This document shows positions 7,991 through 18,501 of a stretch of DNA of 60,421 nt, in pieces. A model generated the notes under the pieces. It saw only the letters and a program-made list of their open reading frames with translations. It did no database searches and had not been told where the DNA came from. Both the position numbers and the translations under genes were made by a program. The stretch lies in contig CANQWM010000015.1 in the NCBI GenBank assembly GCA_947627535.1, positions 1 through 60,421 on the forward strand. Direction: 5' to 3'. This stretch comes from an uncultured Acetatifactor sp. (GTDB lineage: Bacteria > Bacillota > Clostridia > Lachnospirales > Lachnospiraceae). The first letter of the stretch is position 1; the number at the start of each line of letters is the position of its first letter.

Positions 7991-9439
7991 ATGGCTGAAA
8001 ACAAAATGGCTGAAAAGAAAATGGTGGAAGAGATCACATCCATGGATGAGGATTTTGCTCAGTGGTATACGGATGTGGTGAAAAAGGCGGAGCTGATCGG
8101 CTACACCTCCGTCAAGGGATGCATGGTGATCAAGCCCGCGGGTTACGCGATCTGGGATCTGATCCGCAGGCAGCTGGATGAGCGATTCAAGGACGCAGGG
8201 GTGGAAAATGTCTATCTGCCCATGTTTATTCCGGAGTCCCTGCTTCAGAAGGAGAAGGACCATGTGGAAGGCTTTGCGCCGGAGGTGGCATGGGTGACCC
8301 ACGGCGGCCTGCAGCCTTTGCAGGAGCGGCTTTGCGTCCGGCCCACCTCGGAGACATTGTTCTGTGATTTTTATAAAAACGACGTACATTCCTACCGGGA
8401 TCTGCCGAAGGTTTACAATCAGTGGTGCTCCGTTGTGCGCTGGGAAAAAGAGACAAGGCCATTCCTTCGTTCCAGGGAGTTTCTGTGGCAGGAGGGACAT
8501 ACCGCGCATGCCACCGCAGAGGAGGCACAGGAGCGCACCATTCAGATGCTGAACGTGTATGCAAAATTCTGTGAGGAAGTGCTGGCGATCCCGATGATCA
8601 AAGGACAGAAGACAGAGAAGGAGAAGTTTGCAGGAGCAGTCGCAACCTACACCATCGAGGCGCTGATGCATGACGGCAAAGCGCTGCAGTCCGGCACCAG
8701 CCACAATTTCGGAGACGGATTTGCAAAGGCCTTCGGCATTCAGTTCGCGGATAAGGACAATACGTTAAAGTATGTGCATCAGACCTCCTGGGGCATGACT
8801 ACCCGCCTGATCGGCGCTATTATCATGGTGCACGGCGACAACGAGGGGCTGGTGCTGCCGCCCAGGGTTGCACCCGTTCAGGTGTGTGTGATCCCGATCC
8901 AGCAGAAGAAGGAAGGCGTGCTGGATAAGGCCTATGAACTGAGAGACCGCCTGCAGAGCGTATGCAGGGTCAAAGTGGATGATACCGATAAGAGTCCCGG
9001 ATATAAATTTGCGGAAGCGGAGATGCGCGGCTATCCCATCCGCGTGGAGATCGGCCCGAGAGATCTGGAAGCCGGAAAGTGCGTTCTCTGCCGCAGGGAT
9101 ACCAGAGAAAAGACGGAGGTTTGTCTGGACGATCTCGAGGGCGAGGTGACAAAACTGCTGGAGATAATCCAGAGGGAAATGCTGGAGCGCGCCAGGGCGC
9201 ACAGGGACGCTCATACCTATACGGCGGTCAATATGGCCCAGTTCGAGAAGATCTTCGAGGAGAAGACAGGCTTTGTAAAAGCCATGTGGTGCGGAGAGCA
9301 GGCCTGCGAGGATCTGATCAAGGAACGTCTGAGCGTCACAAGCCGCTGTATGCCGTTTGAACAGGAGCACCTTGCGGATACCTGTGTCTGCTGCGGGAAA
9401 CCGGCAAAGAAAATGGTATATTGGGGAAAAGCCTATTAA
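7991..9439 (+). CDS. proS: Prolyl-tRNA synthetase, archaeal/eukaryote-type
   Basis: It charges tRNA-Pro with proline. The 482-residue length, the absence of the INS editing insertion and the C-terminal zinc-like segment ending [18 protein letters not shown] identify the short archaeal/eukaryote-type (ProS type 3) found in many Clostridia. Motif 2 (about [22 protein letters not shown]) and motif 3 are present. The ATG at 7991 is chosen because GAGG lies five bases upstream and the family start ([20 protein letters not shown]) begins about a dozen residues later. The longer in-frame extension crosses the leader and is not credible. tRNA-Pro(CGG) is encoded later in this window at 55227-55300. 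Confidence 0.95.
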   Translation: MAENKMAEKKMVEEITSMDEDFAQWYTDVVKKAELIGYTSVKGCMVIKPAGYAIWDLIRRQLDERFKDAGVENVYLPMFIPESLLQKEKDHVEGFAPEVAWVTHGGLQPLQERLCVRPTSETLFCDFYKNDVHSYRDLPKVYNQWCSVVRWEKETRPFLRSREFLWQEGHTAHATAEEAQERTIQMLNVYAKFCEEVLAIPMIKGQKTEKEKFAGAVATYTIEALMHDGKALQSGTSHNFGDGFAKAFGIQFADKDNTLKYVHQTSWGMTTRLIGAIIMVHGDNEGLVLPPRVAPVQVCVIPIQQKKEGVLDKAYELRDRLQSVCRVKVDDTDKSPGYKFAEAEMRGYPIRVEIGPRDLEAGKCVLCRRDTREKTEVCLDDLEGEVTKLLEIIQREMLERARAHRDAHTYTAVNMAQFEKIFEEKTGFVKAMWCGEQACEDLIKERLSVTSRCMPFEQEHLADTCVCCGKPAKKMVYWGKAY

Positions 9440-9493
9440 GAGCCAGTGAATGGAAAAAGAATGATGGATGATCGGAACGGAGCTGTATATCCC

Positions 9494-10468
9494 ATGAATT
9501 ATATCGTTTTGGATCTGGAATGGAATCAGAGCACCAACGGCCATGCGGAGGTTCCGGGCATTCCCTTTGAGATCATTGAGATTGGCGCCATCAAGCTGGA
9601 CGGAGACGGCGAAATGCTCAGCGAGTTCAGCAGGCTGATCAGACCCGCCGTTTATCTGGAAATGCATCAAATCACAAGCAGACTGATCCACCTTCAGATG
9701 CAGGAGCTGGAGCGGGGCGAACCTTTTCCCAAGGTAATGGGGGATTTCCTGGAATGGTGCGGCAGGGAAGAATATCAATTTTGCACCTGGGGGAGTCTGG
9801 ACTTGACGGAGCTCCAGCGGAATATACGCTATTATAATATGACACCGCTGTCAGATGGCCCTATCGCCTTTCTGGATGTACAGAAGCTCTTCAGCCTTGC
9901 CTATGAGGACGGGAAATCCAGACGGTCGCTGGAAAATGCAGTGGATTTGGCCGGGCTGGAAAAGGATATCCCTTTTCACAGGGCGTTCAGCGATGCCTAT
10001 TATACGGCGAAGCTTTTAAATAAGATGATCCGGGAGCACAGGGAAATTCTCCAGAGAGTATCCTTTGACATGTTTCATCTTCCCGCCTGCCGGGAGGCGG
10101 AGATCAGAATACAGTTTGACAGCTATGCAAAGTATATCAGCAGGGAGTTTGCCGACAAGGCGGAAGCCTTTGGGGACAGGGAGGTCTTCTCCTGCAAATG
10201 CTATCTCTGCCACCGGAACCTGAAAAAGAAGCTGAAATGGTTTACCCTGAACGGAAAAAACTATTATTGCCTTGCGTCCTGCGAAAAGCATGGTTACATT
10301 AAAAGCAAGATCCGGCTCAAGAGGTCGGAGGACGATAAAATTTTTGTGGTAAAAACCACGCGCCGGATTACCGGTGAGGAGGCGGAAACCCTCAGAAAAC
10401 AAAGCGAGAGGGCGAAGGAGCTCCACCACAAACGCAACAGAAGCCGCAAGGAAGCTCAAAAGTCGTAG
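9494..10468 (+). CDS. DEDDh-family 3'-5' exonuclease
   Basis: The 324-residue protein has an RNase-T/DnaQ-like exonuclease fold at its N-terminus. D7 and E9 in VLDLEWNQS form Exo I, TWGSLDLTEL near residue 97 fits Exo II, and FHRAFSDAYYTAKLL near 165 supplies the Exo III His and Asp. The C-terminal third is basic with four cysteines (CYLCHRN and CLASCEKH) that could hold zinc and bind nucleic acid. The substrate is unknown; related proteins are annotated as exoribonucleases. The start at 9494 matches the first strand of the domain; an in-frame GTG at 9446 lacks a ribosome site. It follows proS by 54 bases and overlaps the convergent carboxypeptidase gene by 13 bases. Confidence 0.82.
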   Translation: MNYIVLDLEWNQSTNGHAEVPGIPFEIIEIGAIKLDGDGEMLSEFSRLIRPAVYLEMHQITSRLIHLQMQELERGEPFPKVMGDFLEWCGREEYQFCTWGSLDLTELQRNIRYYNMTPLSDGPIAFLDVQKLFSLAYEDGKSRRSLENAVDLAGLEKDIPFHRAFSDAYYTAKLLNKMIREHREILQRVSFDMFHLPACREAEIRIQFDSYAKYISREFADKAEAFGDREVFSCKCYLCHRNLKKKLKWFTLNGKNYYCLASCEKHGYIKSKIRLKRSEDDKIFVVKTTRRITGEEAETLRKQSERAKELHHKRNRSRKEAQKS

Positions 10469-11955
10469 TCACGGAACCGATTCGGACGCTTAGCCCTTTT
10501 TCGGCGGCGCCGGTTGTTCCTCTCCCATTTCAGCCGGCTTTTCCAGCCGGCAAACTGAAATTTTTTCAAAAAGAGTCTTAGGAGGATGGCGGCCAGGAGA
10601 ACCGCGCCCAGGATCGCAATACCGATCAGAACCCGTATGACGTTTACGTAAATGACGGGTTTTTTCTTTTCTGCACCCTCTTTCTCGTTTTCCGTTCCGT
10701 CCTCGGGATTAAAGATCTGGGTCTGGGTCTGCTGTCCCGTAAAGTTGACCCGGACCCGTCCCACGTTAACGCCGTGGTACGTGTACGTGATCACGGCGGC
10801 AAGATTTTCTCCTGTTTCCGTATAAGATATAACAGACTGCGCTTCCTCGAAGGGAACGGTCCTGGGCAGGATGATAAAGTCGTCCCTGTTCAGGGCAAGA
10901 AGCGGCGCGGAGCTTCCGAAAATGTCACTGCCTCCATAGAACAGGCCCGTGCTGTCAATATCGTATTTCGTCTCCGTCTGGGCGACGTTTATCTTCTCAA
11001 AGTTGCCGAACCCGTATTCAAAGAGAGAGAGGGTATCCTCGTACTGACAGGGGGCCTCGTCGTGAAGCACCACGCAGATCAGCCGCATACCGTCCCGTTC
11101 CGCGCAGGAGACAAGGCAGCTTCTGGCGGCGTCTGTATATCCGGTTTTACAGCCGATTAGATAATCGTAAGCATATTTGCCTCCGGGAATGATCTGCATA
11201 CTGTTGTTTTCCAGGATATGATCCGGCTGGTTTTCGGAAGGAGGAATATCGAGACGTTTCGTCAGGGTGATCTGGCAGAGCATCTCGTTGGCGAAAAAGG
11301 CTCTGCCGATCATGGCGAGATCATAAGCGCTGGTATAATGGTTCTCATCGGGCAGCCCGTTGGGATTGACAAAGTTGGAATCCACACAGCCAAGCTCTTT
11401 GGCCCGCTCATTCATGATGTCGGCGAAGTTGTGCCAGCTGTCACCAGCAATGTGTTCCGCCACCGCAAAAGCTACTTCATTGGCGGAGCGGATCAAAATA
11501 GCGTTCAGGCATTGCTCCATGGTCAGTATCTCGCCCTCGTCGATGGCGATATGGTTGCTGTCCCGGGGAGTGTCAAACACGGCCTCATGGGAGAAGGTGA
11601 CAAGTTCGTCCATGGAACAACGCTCTGTGGCGATAAGTGTGGTCAGGATCTTTGTGGTGCTGGCGGGGTATTGATGCTGATGGATATTCTTCGCGTACAG
11701 TATAGTACCCGTCTCCGCCTCCATAAGGATGGCGGATTCCGCGGTTACCACGGGCCCGGACGGCCAGTTTTCTGTCAGATTCGACTGAATTTCCATAGCG
11801 CGCTGAGCCTCGATCCGCCGTTCGGTTTCGGAGGGCTCCGCAAAGGCGGTGAGACGGCCAAAGAACAGCAGGCAGAAAGCTGCGGCGACGGCAATGCCGC
11901 GCAAGCGCTTTCGAATGAACTTTTTTCCTGATCCAGCATAAGCGTAACGACGCAT
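10456..11955 (-). CDS. D-alanyl-D-alanine carboxypeptidase (DacF-like PBP)
   Basis: A 499-residue low-molecular-weight penicillin-binding protein that trims the terminal D-Ala of peptidoglycan stem peptides outside the membrane. It has a signal peptide (about 14-39), the catalytic S99-T-T-K102 tetrad, an SAN motif (RSANEVAF) and a KTG motif (GCKTGYTDAA). After a beta-rich C-terminal domain comes a membrane helix (about 440-465) and a very basic tail, an anchored topology. The ATG at 11955 begins the signal peptide and follows GAGAGG. A much longer in-frame extension upstream overlaps trmB on the other strand and is rejected. DacF in Bacillus is a forespore enzyme, but timing here cannot be read from the sequence. 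Confidence 0.9.
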   Translation of the reverse strand: MRRYAYAGSGKKFIRKRLRGIAVAAAFCLLFFGRLTAFAEPSETERRIEAQRAMEIQSNLTENWPSGPVVTAESAILMEAETGTILYAKNIHQHQYPASTTKILTTLIATERCSMDELVTFSHEAVFDTPRDSNHIAIDEGEILTMEQCLNAILIRSANEVAFAVAEHIAGDSWHNFADIMNERAKELGCVDSNFVNPNGLPDENHYTSAYDLAMIGRAFFANEMLCQITLTKRLDIPPSENQPDHILENNSMQIIPGGKYAYDYLIGCKTGYTDAARSCLVSCAERDGMRLICVVLHDEAPCQYEDTLSLFEYGFGNFEKINVAQTETKYDIDSTGLFYGGSDIFGSSAPLLALNRDDFIILPRTVPFEEAQSVISYTETGENLAAVITYTYHGVNVGRVRVNFTGQQTQTQIFNPEDGTENEKEGAEKKKPVIYVNVIRVLIGIAILGAVLLAAILLRLFLKKFQFAGWKSRLKWERNNRRRRKRAKRPNRFRDYDF

Positions 11956-11984
11956 GACAAACCTCTCTTTTCTCTGTGCCTTAC

Positions 11985-11990
11985 AGTATA
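11985..11990 (-). promoter_or_regulatory. Likely -10 box for the carboxypeptidase gene
   Basis: On the minus strand, TATACT preceded by TG (extended -10) lies about 30 bases before the ATG. The -35 region is poor. Confidence 0.4.
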
Positions 11991-12065
11991 CACTATTTTT
12001 TGCCCCGTGAACAGAAGCATTTGCAAAATCCGTCCGCTGGGGTGTAAATTGCTGTCTTTGGCGGG

Positions 12066-12094
12066 TTGACAATTTCCGGCGGATAAAGTAAATT
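12066..12094 (+). promoter_or_regulatory. Sigma-A-type promoter for trmB
   Basis: A perfect TTGACA (12066-12071) is followed after 17 bases by TAAATT (12089-12094). The trmB start is 44 bases downstream. Confidence 0.65.
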
Positions 12095-12138
12095 AAAGAC
12101 AGACCATGAGCCGCCCAGGGCGGCGGGAAAGAGGGCTT

Positions 12139-12813
12139 ATGAGACTGCGCAATGTCACGGGATGCCGTGAGGTTATCGCGGCCAGCCGTTATGTGATCCA
12201 GGAGGAACGGCAGCCGGACTGTCCCGGAAACTGGAAGGAAATTTTTGGAAATGACCGTCCTGTGCATATTGAAATCGGTATGGGAAAGGGCAGATTTATA
12301 CATACTATGGCTAAGGAGCATCCCCGGATCAATTATGTGGGAATTGAAAAATATTCCGCTGTGCTCCTGCGCGCCGTTCAGAAGATGGAGCAGGAGGAGC
12401 TTCCAAACCTGAAATTTCTGCGCATGGACGCGGAGGAGATCACGAAGGTGTTCGGCCCCGGCGAGGTGGACAGGATTTATCTGAACTTTTCCGATCCCTG
12501 GCCCAAGGACAGACATGCGAAGCGCAGACTTCCTTCCAGAGAATTTCTGGCCCGTTACGCTGTGATCCTGAAAAAAGACGGCAGGCTGGAATTTAAGACG
12601 GACAACAGGGAACTGTTTGATTTTGCGGTGGGAGAGCTTGCGCCCGCGGGCTGGACGGCGGAAGTGATAACCTATGATCTGCATGGCGACGCGGAACTGA
12701 TGAAGGAAAATGTCATGACGGAATACGAGGAAAAGTTTTCCGCCATGGGAAATCCGATCTGCAAGTATATCATCTTTCGCGGCGGTCCAAACCGGTGCAC
12801 ATCCACAGTGTGA
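12139..12813 (+). CDS. trmB: tRNA (guanine-46-N7)-methyltransferase
   Basis: TrmB uses S-adenosylmethionine to form m7G46 in the tRNA variable loop. The 224-residue protein shows the SAM-binding motif IEIGMGKGRFI followed by YVGIEKY, and the family signature NFSDPWPKDRHAKRRL. The ATG at 12139 fits the conserved family start MRLRN and has GAGGG just upstream; an earlier ATG at 12106 would add 11 residues not typical of the family. It heads a short run with trxA and yitT on the same strand. Confidence 0.95.
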   Translation: MRLRNVTGCREVIAASRYVIQEERQPDCPGNWKEIFGNDRPVHIEIGMGKGRFIHTMAKEHPRINYVGIEKYSAVLLRAVQKMEQEELPNLKFLRMDAEEITKVFGPGEVDRIYLNFSDPWPKDRHAKRRLPSREFLARYAVILKKDGRLEFKTDNRELFDFAVGELAPAGWTAEVITYDLHGDAELMKENVMTEYEEKFSAMGNPICKYIIFRGGPNRCTSTV

Positions 12814-12872
12814 CCGGCAGATGAACCATAGCGGATCGGAAAATGCGCCTGGGTGGCGCGGAAAGGAAAAAT

Positions 12873-13190
12873 ATGGAACACAGATTTACAACCGAAAATT
12901 TTGAAGAGGAGGTTCTTAAGTCGGACATTCCTGTACTGGTGGACTTTTACGCTGACTGGTGCGGCCCCTGCAAGATGATGGCGCCCATCGTGGAGAAGCT
13001 GGCGGAGGAATTTGACGGCAGGGTAAAAGTAGGGAAATTGAATATTGACGAGAACATGCAGACCGCCCAGCAGTACAGGGTGGCGAGCATTCCCACCTTT
13101 ATCGTTTTTAAGGAAGGAAAGCAGCAGGCAAACTATCTGGGCGCCATGTCGGCGTCCGAGCTGAAGGAAAAGCTGGAGCAGGCGTTATAA
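12873..13190 (+). CDS. trxA: Thioredoxin
   Basis: A 105-residue cytosolic thiol-disulfide reductant with the classic active site WCGPC (C30 and C33) and the cis-proline in SIPTFIVF. The length is standard. The ATG at 12873 follows AAAGGA; an upstream in-frame ATG at 12843 would add ten residues without family support. It ends one base before the yitT start, so the two are likely translated from one transcript. No thioredoxin reductase gene lies nearby. Confidence 0.95.
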   Translation: MEHRFTTENFEEEVLKSDIPVLVDFYADWCGPCKMMAPIVEKLAEEFDGRVKVGKLNIDENMQTAQQYRVASIPTFIVFKEGKQQANYLGAMSASELKEKLEQAL

Positions 13191-13191
13191 A

Positions 13192-14067
13192 ATGAACAGA
13201 CAAGTGGCGGAGTATGAGAGCAGGAGGGCGCTGGGAAGCGTTCTGGGAGCGGTTCTGTATGCGGCGGGCATCAATCTTTTTGTGGTGCCTGCCGGCTTGT
13301 ACACGGGAGGCGTGATGGGATTCTGCCAGGTGATCCGTACTGTACTGGCGGATTATTTTGGCATAAGGTTCCAGGCCTTTGATATTGCCGGCGTGATCTA
13401 TTATGCCATCAACATTCCAATCTTTATCGTGGCTTTCCGGCGCATGGGAAGAAAATTTTTCTATAAGACGCTGATCACGGTGACAGCCATGACGGTGTTT
13501 CTCTCCGTGCTCCCCGTCACGGTCATTGTGGAAGACAGAATGGCCGCCTGCGTGGTAGGCGGAATCATCGCCGGCGCGGGCACGGGGATCGCGCTGCGCA
13601 TGGGGTCCTCCGGGGGCGGAATGGACGTGATCGGCGTTCTGCTGACGAAGTGGAAGCCGGATTTCAGTGTGGGAAAAGTAAATCTGCTGGTGAATCTGCT
13701 TTTGTATGTGATCTGCCTGTGGCTGTTCGACGTGGAGATCGCGGTGTTCTGTATCATTTACTCGGCGGTATATTCCGTGGCGATGGACAGGGTACATACC
13801 CAGAACATCAACGTGGAGGTGACTGTGATCACAAAAGCCGATACCGCCGGACTGGAAAAGGAAGTGTTTGAGGAGCTGGGCAGAGGGATCACGAAGTGGG
13901 ACGCCATGGGGGCATACACCCACGAGCAGTCAAGCATTCTCTATATTATGCTGTCAAAATATGAGGTGCATCGGCTTCGGGCGCTGATCCATAAATATGA
14001 CCCCAACGCATTCATTGTGCTGAATGAGGGGGTCAGCGTAGCGGGCCATTACCTGAAAAAGCTGTAA
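13192..14067 (+). CDS. YitT family membrane protein
   Basis: This 291-residue protein combines five or six hydrophobic segments (the DUF161/YitT region, about 15-205) with a C-terminal soluble DUF2179 domain (about 215-290). The glycine-rich segment GGIIAGAGTGIALRMGSSGGGMDVI is typical of the family. The biochemical function of YitT proteins is unknown. It begins one base after the trxA stop and has no strong ribosome site, which suggests translational coupling. A second YitT paralogue is encoded at 57841-58743. Confidence 0.88.
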   Translation: MNRQVAEYESRRALGSVLGAVLYAAGINLFVVPAGLYTGGVMGFCQVIRTVLADYFGIRFQAFDIAGVIYYAINIPIFIVAFRRMGRKFFYKTLITVTAMTVFLSVLPVTVIVEDRMAACVVGGIIAGAGTGIALRMGSSGGGMDVIGVLLTKWKPDFSVGKVNLLVNLLLYVICLWLFDVEIAVFCIIYSAVYSVAMDRVHTQNINVEVTVITKADTAGLEKEVFEELGRGITKWDAMGAYTHEQSSILYIMLSKYEVHRLRALIHKYDPNAFIVLNEGVSVAGHYLKKL

Positions 14068-14078
14068 GCGTCCGGCTT

Positions 14079-15194
14079 TCACAGCCTAAGGAGCAGTGCT
14101 GCCGCGGCGGACAGGACGAGCAGAAAGACCAGACTGTAAAGCGTAAAGACCCGGATGTACTTTCCTCTGGAGGCTTCGGCGCTTCCTCCGTAAATTTTAA
14201 AGGAGATCACACTGGCAAGGGAGGCGATCAGCGTTCCCAAACCCCCGATATTCACGCCGTACATAAGCGCCTGGACCTCCTGCGTAAATCCGGACAGCAG
14301 GATGGCGGCGGGTACGTTGCTGATGACCTGACTGAGCAGAATGCCAAGAAGAAGCTCACGGCCGCGCAGCAGAGAGCTGATCAGGGAGGAAACGGCGGGA
14401 ATACGCTCCATGTTTCCAATAAAAAGGAAAAAGCACACGAAGGTCAAAAGCAGACAGTAGTCTACCGACCGAAAGAGCTTCCTGTCCAGAATGAGTACAG
14501 CCAGGATCAGGATTGCCAGCATCGCGGGCCAGGGCAGCAGCCGGAGCACGCAGCAGAGAGCAACGAGAAACAGAAAGGTATAACAGGCCAGCTTCAGCCT
14601 GGGAGGGAAGGAAACCTGCCCCGGCCCGGCGGCCTGTATTTTTCTGCTTGGGAGAAGGGCGGCGCTCCCTGCGATCAGAAAAAGTGACAGCAGTGTCAGA
14701 GGAAGCATGGTCAGAAGAAACCGGCCCATTGGGACGTTAAAAGCCGAATACAGATAAAGGTTCTGAGGATTGCCAAGGGGTGTCAGCATGCTGCCGAGAT
14801 TGGCTGCAATGGTCTGCAGTACGATCACGGGGATCATAAGCTTTTTTTCATCTGCCAGAGAGAGGACCATCACCGCAAAAGGGACAAAGGTGATCAGCGC
14901 CACATCGTTGGTGATCAGCATGGAAGAAAAGAAGCAAAGTCCTGTCAGCAGCAGACATAACTGTCTGGTAGTCCGAATCCGGGAGAGAAGCCCGGATGCC
15001 AGATACTGAAACAGGCCGATGCTCTGCAGCCCTTTTACCACCAGCATCAGTCCAAAGAGAAGCGCCAGCACCCTCCAGTCTATATAGTCCAGATATTCCG
15101 GGGAAGGCGGCACGAAAAAGGCCGACACCACGGACAGCAGCGCAGCAATGCAGAGAACAGTTTCTTTTTTCAGGAAGGTGACACATTTCTTCAT
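14079..15194 (-). CDS. SLC13/ArsB-type anion permease
   Basis: The 371-residue protein is almost entirely hydrophobic, with about ten predicted membrane helices. Motifs typical of the ion transporter superfamily appear twice in inverted-repeat style: ITNDVALITFVPFA with GSMLTPLGNPQNLY in the first half, and SQVISNVPAAILLSG with NIGGLGTLIASLAS in the second. Members carry citrate, other dicarboxylates, sulfate or arsenite; the substrate cannot be named from sequence. It converges on yitT with an 11-base gap and has only a weak ribosome site. It is 27 bases downstream of pyrG on the same strand, so it may be read from the pyrG transcript. Confidence 0.82.
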   Translation of the reverse strand: MKKCVTFLKKETVLCIAALLSVVSAFFVPPSPEYLDYIDWRVLALLFGLMLVVKGLQSIGLFQYLASGLLSRIRTTRQLCLLLTGLCFFSSMLITNDVALITFVPFAVMVLSLADEKKLMIPVIVLQTIAANLGSMLTPLGNPQNLYLYSAFNVPMGRFLLTMLPLTLLSLFLIAGSAALLPSRKIQAAGPGQVSFPPRLKLACYTFLFLVALCCVLRLLPWPAMLAILILAVLILDRKLFRSVDYCLLLTFVCFFLFIGNMERIPAVSSLISSLLRGRELLLGILLSQVISNVPAAILLSGFTQEVQALMYGVNIGGLGTLIASLASVISFKIYGGSAEASRGKYIRVFTLYSLVFLLVLSAAAALLLRL

Positions 15195-15221
15195 GGGAAT
15201 AAACCTGTATGTCCTGCAAAA

Positions 15222-16844
15222 TTATGACGGAGACGTCATTTTCTTTTTGTGTTCCAGCGCCGCGGCGATAAAGCCGCGGAACAGGGGATGGGGTTTGTTG
15301 GGACGGGATTTCAGCTCCGGATGTCCCTGGGTGGCGACGAAGAAGGGATGCTCCGTGATCTCACACATTTCCACGATCCGGCCGTCCGGGGAAAGTCCAG
15401 ACAGACGCAGCCCGTGTTCCGTCAGCACAAGCCGGTAGTCGTTGTTCACTTCATAGCGGTGGCGGTGTCTCTCATAGATGGTTTCCTCGCCGTAAAGCTG
15501 GTAGGCTCTCGAATTTTTGTCCAGAACACAGGGGTATGCCCCCAGCCGCAGCGTTCCGCCGATATCCTCCACTCCGTTCTGATCCGGCATCAGCGCGATC
15601 ACAGGATGCGTGGTGGAGGGATCCAGTTCGATGCTGTGCGCGTCGTTGTAGCCGATCACGTTCCGGGCAAACTCCACGATTGCAAGCTGCATGCCGAGAC
15701 ACAGGCCCAGCATGGGGGTTTTCGTCCGGCGCGCATAGGAGATCGCCTCGATCTTCCCCTCGATGCCCCGGGAGCCGAAGCCGCCGGGGATCAGAACGCC
15801 GTTGCAGTCGCCGAGAAGCTCCGCCGCGTTTTCCTTTGTGACGGTTTCGGAGTCGATCCACTTGATGCGGACGGTGGTGTGGTTTGTAATGCCGCCGTGC
15901 TTTAGGGCCTCCACTACACTGATATAAGCGTCGTGAAGGGATACATACTTACCCACCAGGGCGATCTGTACTTCGTCGGTGGGATGCTTCAGATCGTCTA
16001 CCATCTTTTCCCAGTCTGCCAGATCCGGTTCCGGACAGTCCAGATGGAGACATTCGCACGCCACCTGCGCCAGATGTTCCTTTTCCATGGCGAGAGGCGC
16101 CTCATAAAGGTATTCCACGTCCAGATTCTGCAGTACGTGACTGCTGGGTACATTACAGAACAGCGCGATCTTGTCTTTGATGGACTGCTCCAGGGGATGT
16201 TCGCTGCGGCAGACGATGATGTCCGGCTGGATCCCCATTCCCTGCAGATCCTTGACGCTGGCCTGGGTGGGCTTGGTCTTTAATTCCTGGGATGCGCTGA
16301 TATAAGGGATCAGCGTCACGTGGATCAGGATCGCGTTTTCGTGTCCCACGTCGTGCTGGAACTGGCGGATGGACTCCAGAAACGGCTGGCTTTCGATGTC
16401 ACCTACCGTGCCGCCCACCTCGATGATGGCGATCCGTGTGTCGGGGTCCGTGAAGTTCCGATAAAACCGGCTCTTGATCTCATTCGTAATGTGGGGGATG
16501 ACCTGGACGGTGCCGCCGCCGTAATCGCCCCTGCGCTCTTTCTGGAGCACGCTCCAATAGACCTTTCCCGTGGTCACGTTGGAGTTCTTGTCAAGGCTTT
16601 CGTCGATAAAACGCTCGTAATGGCCAAGGTCCAGATCCGTTTCCGCACCGTCGTCAGTGACGAAAACCTCACCGTGCTGAATGGGATTCATGGTGCCGGG
16701 ATCGATATTGATATAGGGGTCAAATTTCTGCATTGTGACCTTGTAGCCTCTGGCCTTCAGAAGCCTTCCCAGGGAAGCGGCCGTAATGCCCTTCCCCAGA
16801 CCGGAGACGACACCGCCAGTGACAAACACGTATTTAACCGACAT
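15222..16844 (-). CDS. pyrG: CTP synthase
   Basis: It aminates UTP to CTP using glutamine and ATP. The 540-residue enzyme has the N-terminal synthetase domain ([21 protein letters not shown]-loop near residue 10; HYERFID) and a C-terminal class I glutamine amidotransferase domain. The nucleophile is C382 in GLCLGMQ, and the His-Glu pair is in HPEL near the end. Length and motifs are fully canonical. AGAGGAAAT precedes the ATG. No other pyrimidine genes lie nearby. Confidence 0.98.
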   Translation of the reverse strand: MSVKYVFVTGGVVSGLGKGITAASLGRLLKARGYKVTMQKFDPYINIDPGTMNPIQHGEVFVTDDGAETDLDLGHYERFIDESLDKNSNVTTGKVYWSVLQKERRGDYGGGTVQVIPHITNEIKSRFYRNFTDPDTRIAIIEVGGTVGDIESQPFLESIRQFQHDVGHENAILIHVTLIPYISASQELKTKPTQASVKDLQGMGIQPDIIVCRSEHPLEQSIKDKIALFCNVPSSHVLQNLDVEYLYEAPLAMEKEHLAQVACECLHLDCPEPDLADWEKMVDDLKHPTDEVQIALVGKYVSLHDAYISVVEALKHGGITNHTTVRIKWIDSETVTKENAAELLGDCNGVLIPGGFGSRGIEGKIEAISYARRTKTPMLGLCLGMQLAIVEFARNVIGYNDAHSIELDPSTTHPVIALMPDQNGVEDIGGTLRLGAYPCVLDKNSRAYQLYGEETIYERHRHRYEVNNDYRLVLTEHGLRLSGLSPDGRIVEMCEITEHPFFVATQGHPELKSRPNKPHPLFRGFIAAALEHKKKMTSPS

Positions 16845-16912
16845 AATTTCCTCTTTTCTGCGCTGCGTGGTGATTGTATTTTTGTTGGGCAGCTCCGGCA
16901 GCGCGCGGGCAA

Positions 16913-18388
16913 TCAGTATCTTTTTTTGGCGGACTGGACAGGTTCACTGGTGAGATCCATGCCCAGCTTTTTAAAGATCTTGCTGTCTACCTCCGAAAGC
17001 ATCACGGAGGTATGAACCTGGCAACCGCGGAGCGAGGGCAGCTGTTCCAGCGCTCGCCTGGCATTTTCGTCCGTGCAGGCGGCCAGCGTGAGAGCGATTA
17101 GAACCTCGTCCGTGTGAAGCCTGGGGTTTTTCCCGCCGAGATAACGGACCTTCAGGTTCTGGATCGGCTCGATGGCCTCCGGCTTGATCAGCTTTGTGTC
17201 ATGATCCACGCCCGCAAGGTATTTCAGGGCGTTCAGCAGAAGGGCGGCGGATGCTCCCAGAAAATCTGTGGTCTTTGAAGTAATGATATGGCCGTCCGCA
17301 AGCTCCACAGCCGCGGCGGGGACACCAAGCTCTTCGGCGCGCTTTCTGGCGGCTAAAGTGACACTTCTGTCATCTACAGAAATTCTGGCCTGCTTCATCA
17401 GAAGTTCGATCTTATAGACCTCATTTTCGTTACCCTCGTCCTTAACAACCTTATTCAGGGCCGCATAATAGCGGCGTATGATCTCCATCCGGGATGCCTG
17501 GCAGCAGGCTTCGTCGTCAATGATACAGCAGCCTGCCATATTGACACCCATGTCAGTCGGAGATTGATAGGGATTGCTTCCGTAGATGCCCTCGAAGATC
17601 GCGTTGAGTACGGGAAAGATTTCAATGTCCCGATTATAATTGACGGCGGTCTTGCCGTAGGCTTCCAGGTGGAACGGGTCGATCATGTTTACATCGTTCA
17701 AATCTGCCGTGGCGGCCTCATAGGCAAGGTTCACGGGATGCTTCAGGGGCAGATTCCATATGGGAAAGGTCTCAAATTTTGCGTAACCGGCCTTGATCCC
17801 TCTGAGGTTGTCATGGTAGAGCTGGGAAAGGCAGGTGGCCATTTTCCCGCTTCCCGGACCGGGGGCCGTGATGACCACAAGCGGCCGGGAGGTTTCTATG
17901 TAGTCGTTTTTTCCGTAACCTTCCGGGCTGACGATCAAAGGGACATTGGAAGGATAGCCTTCAATGGTGTAATGCAGATAGACCCGGATGTTTTTTCTCT
18001 CCAGCTTTGTTTTGAACTGATTGGCGCTGTTTTGGCCGGAATAGTGTGTGATGACCACGCTTCCCACGAACAGGCCCTTTTCCAGAAACGCATCCCGCAG
18101 TCTTAAGACATCCACATCGTATGTGATCCCGAGGTCGCTGCGGATCTTGTTCTTCTCAATATCGGCGGCGCTGATGACAATGACGATCTCAGCGTAATCG
18201 GAAAGCTGCATCAGCATCCTGAGCTTGGAATCAGGCGCAAAGCCGGGAAGGACCCTGGAGGCGTGGTAATCATCGAAGAGTTTTCCCCCAAACTCCAGAT
18301 ACAGCTTGTCCCCGAACTGGCCGATGCGCTCCTTGATGTGCTCGGACTGCATTTTTACATATTTTTCATTGTCAAATCCCTGTCTCAT
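16913..18388 (-). CDS. DUF1846 domain-containing protein
   Basis: This 491-residue protein matches the DUF1846 family (about the family's usual full length). A phosphate-loop-like [12 protein letters not shown] segment occurs near residue 175, and the conserved [19 protein letters not shown] block near 275. Structures in this family suggest a nucleotide- or phosphate-binding fold, but no reaction is established. There are no membrane segments. AGGAAAC lies just before the ATG. It sits upstream of pyrG with a 68-base gap, so it may be co-transcribed with pyrG. Confidence 0.85.
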   Translation of the reverse strand: MRQGFDNEKYVKMQSEHIKERIGQFGDKLYLEFGGKLFDDYHASRVLPGFAPDSKLRMLMQLSDYAEIVIVISAADIEKNKIRSDLGITYDVDVLRLRDAFLEKGLFVGSVVITHYSGQNSANQFKTKLERKNIRVYLHYTIEGYPSNVPLIVSPEGYGKNDYIETSRPLVVITAPGPGSGKMATCLSQLYHDNLRGIKAGYAKFETFPIWNLPLKHPVNLAYEAATADLNDVNMIDPFHLEAYGKTAVNYNRDIEIFPVLNAIFEGIYGSNPYQSPTDMGVNMAGCCIIDDEACCQASRMEIIRRYYAALNKVVKDEGNENEVYKIELLMKQARISVDDRSVTLAARKRAEELGVPAAAVELADGHIITSKTTDFLGASAALLLNALKYLAGVDHDTKLIKPEAIEPIQNLKVRYLGGKNPRLHTDEVLIALTLAACTDENARRALEQLPSLRGCQVHTSVMLSEVDSKIFKKLGMDLTSEPVQSAKKRY

Positions 18389-18462
18389 GTTTCCTGCCAG
18401 CCTTTCTGCGCCATATCAATCACTTTTGTATTTTAGCACAGTTTTTTCCATATTGGAATGGT

Positions 18463-18485
18463 TAAAATGGGCAAACTCCATTTTA
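18463..18485. promoter_or_regulatory. Inverted repeat in the divergent DUF1846/lipoprotein spacer
   Basis: taaaatgg at 18463-18470 and ccatttta at 18478-18485 form a perfect 8-base dyad with a 7-base spacer. It lies upstream of the probable minus-strand -10 (TAAAAT) of the DUF1846 gene and could be an operator for it. It lacks a T-run. Confidence 0.35.
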
Positions 18486-18501
18486 ATTTCCACAGTTCAA
18501 A

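Noticed and set aside
11956..12684. N-terminal extension of the carboxypeptidase by more than 240 residues
   Set aside because: It would run antisense to trmB and precede a normal signal peptide; a good ribosome site marks ATG 11955.
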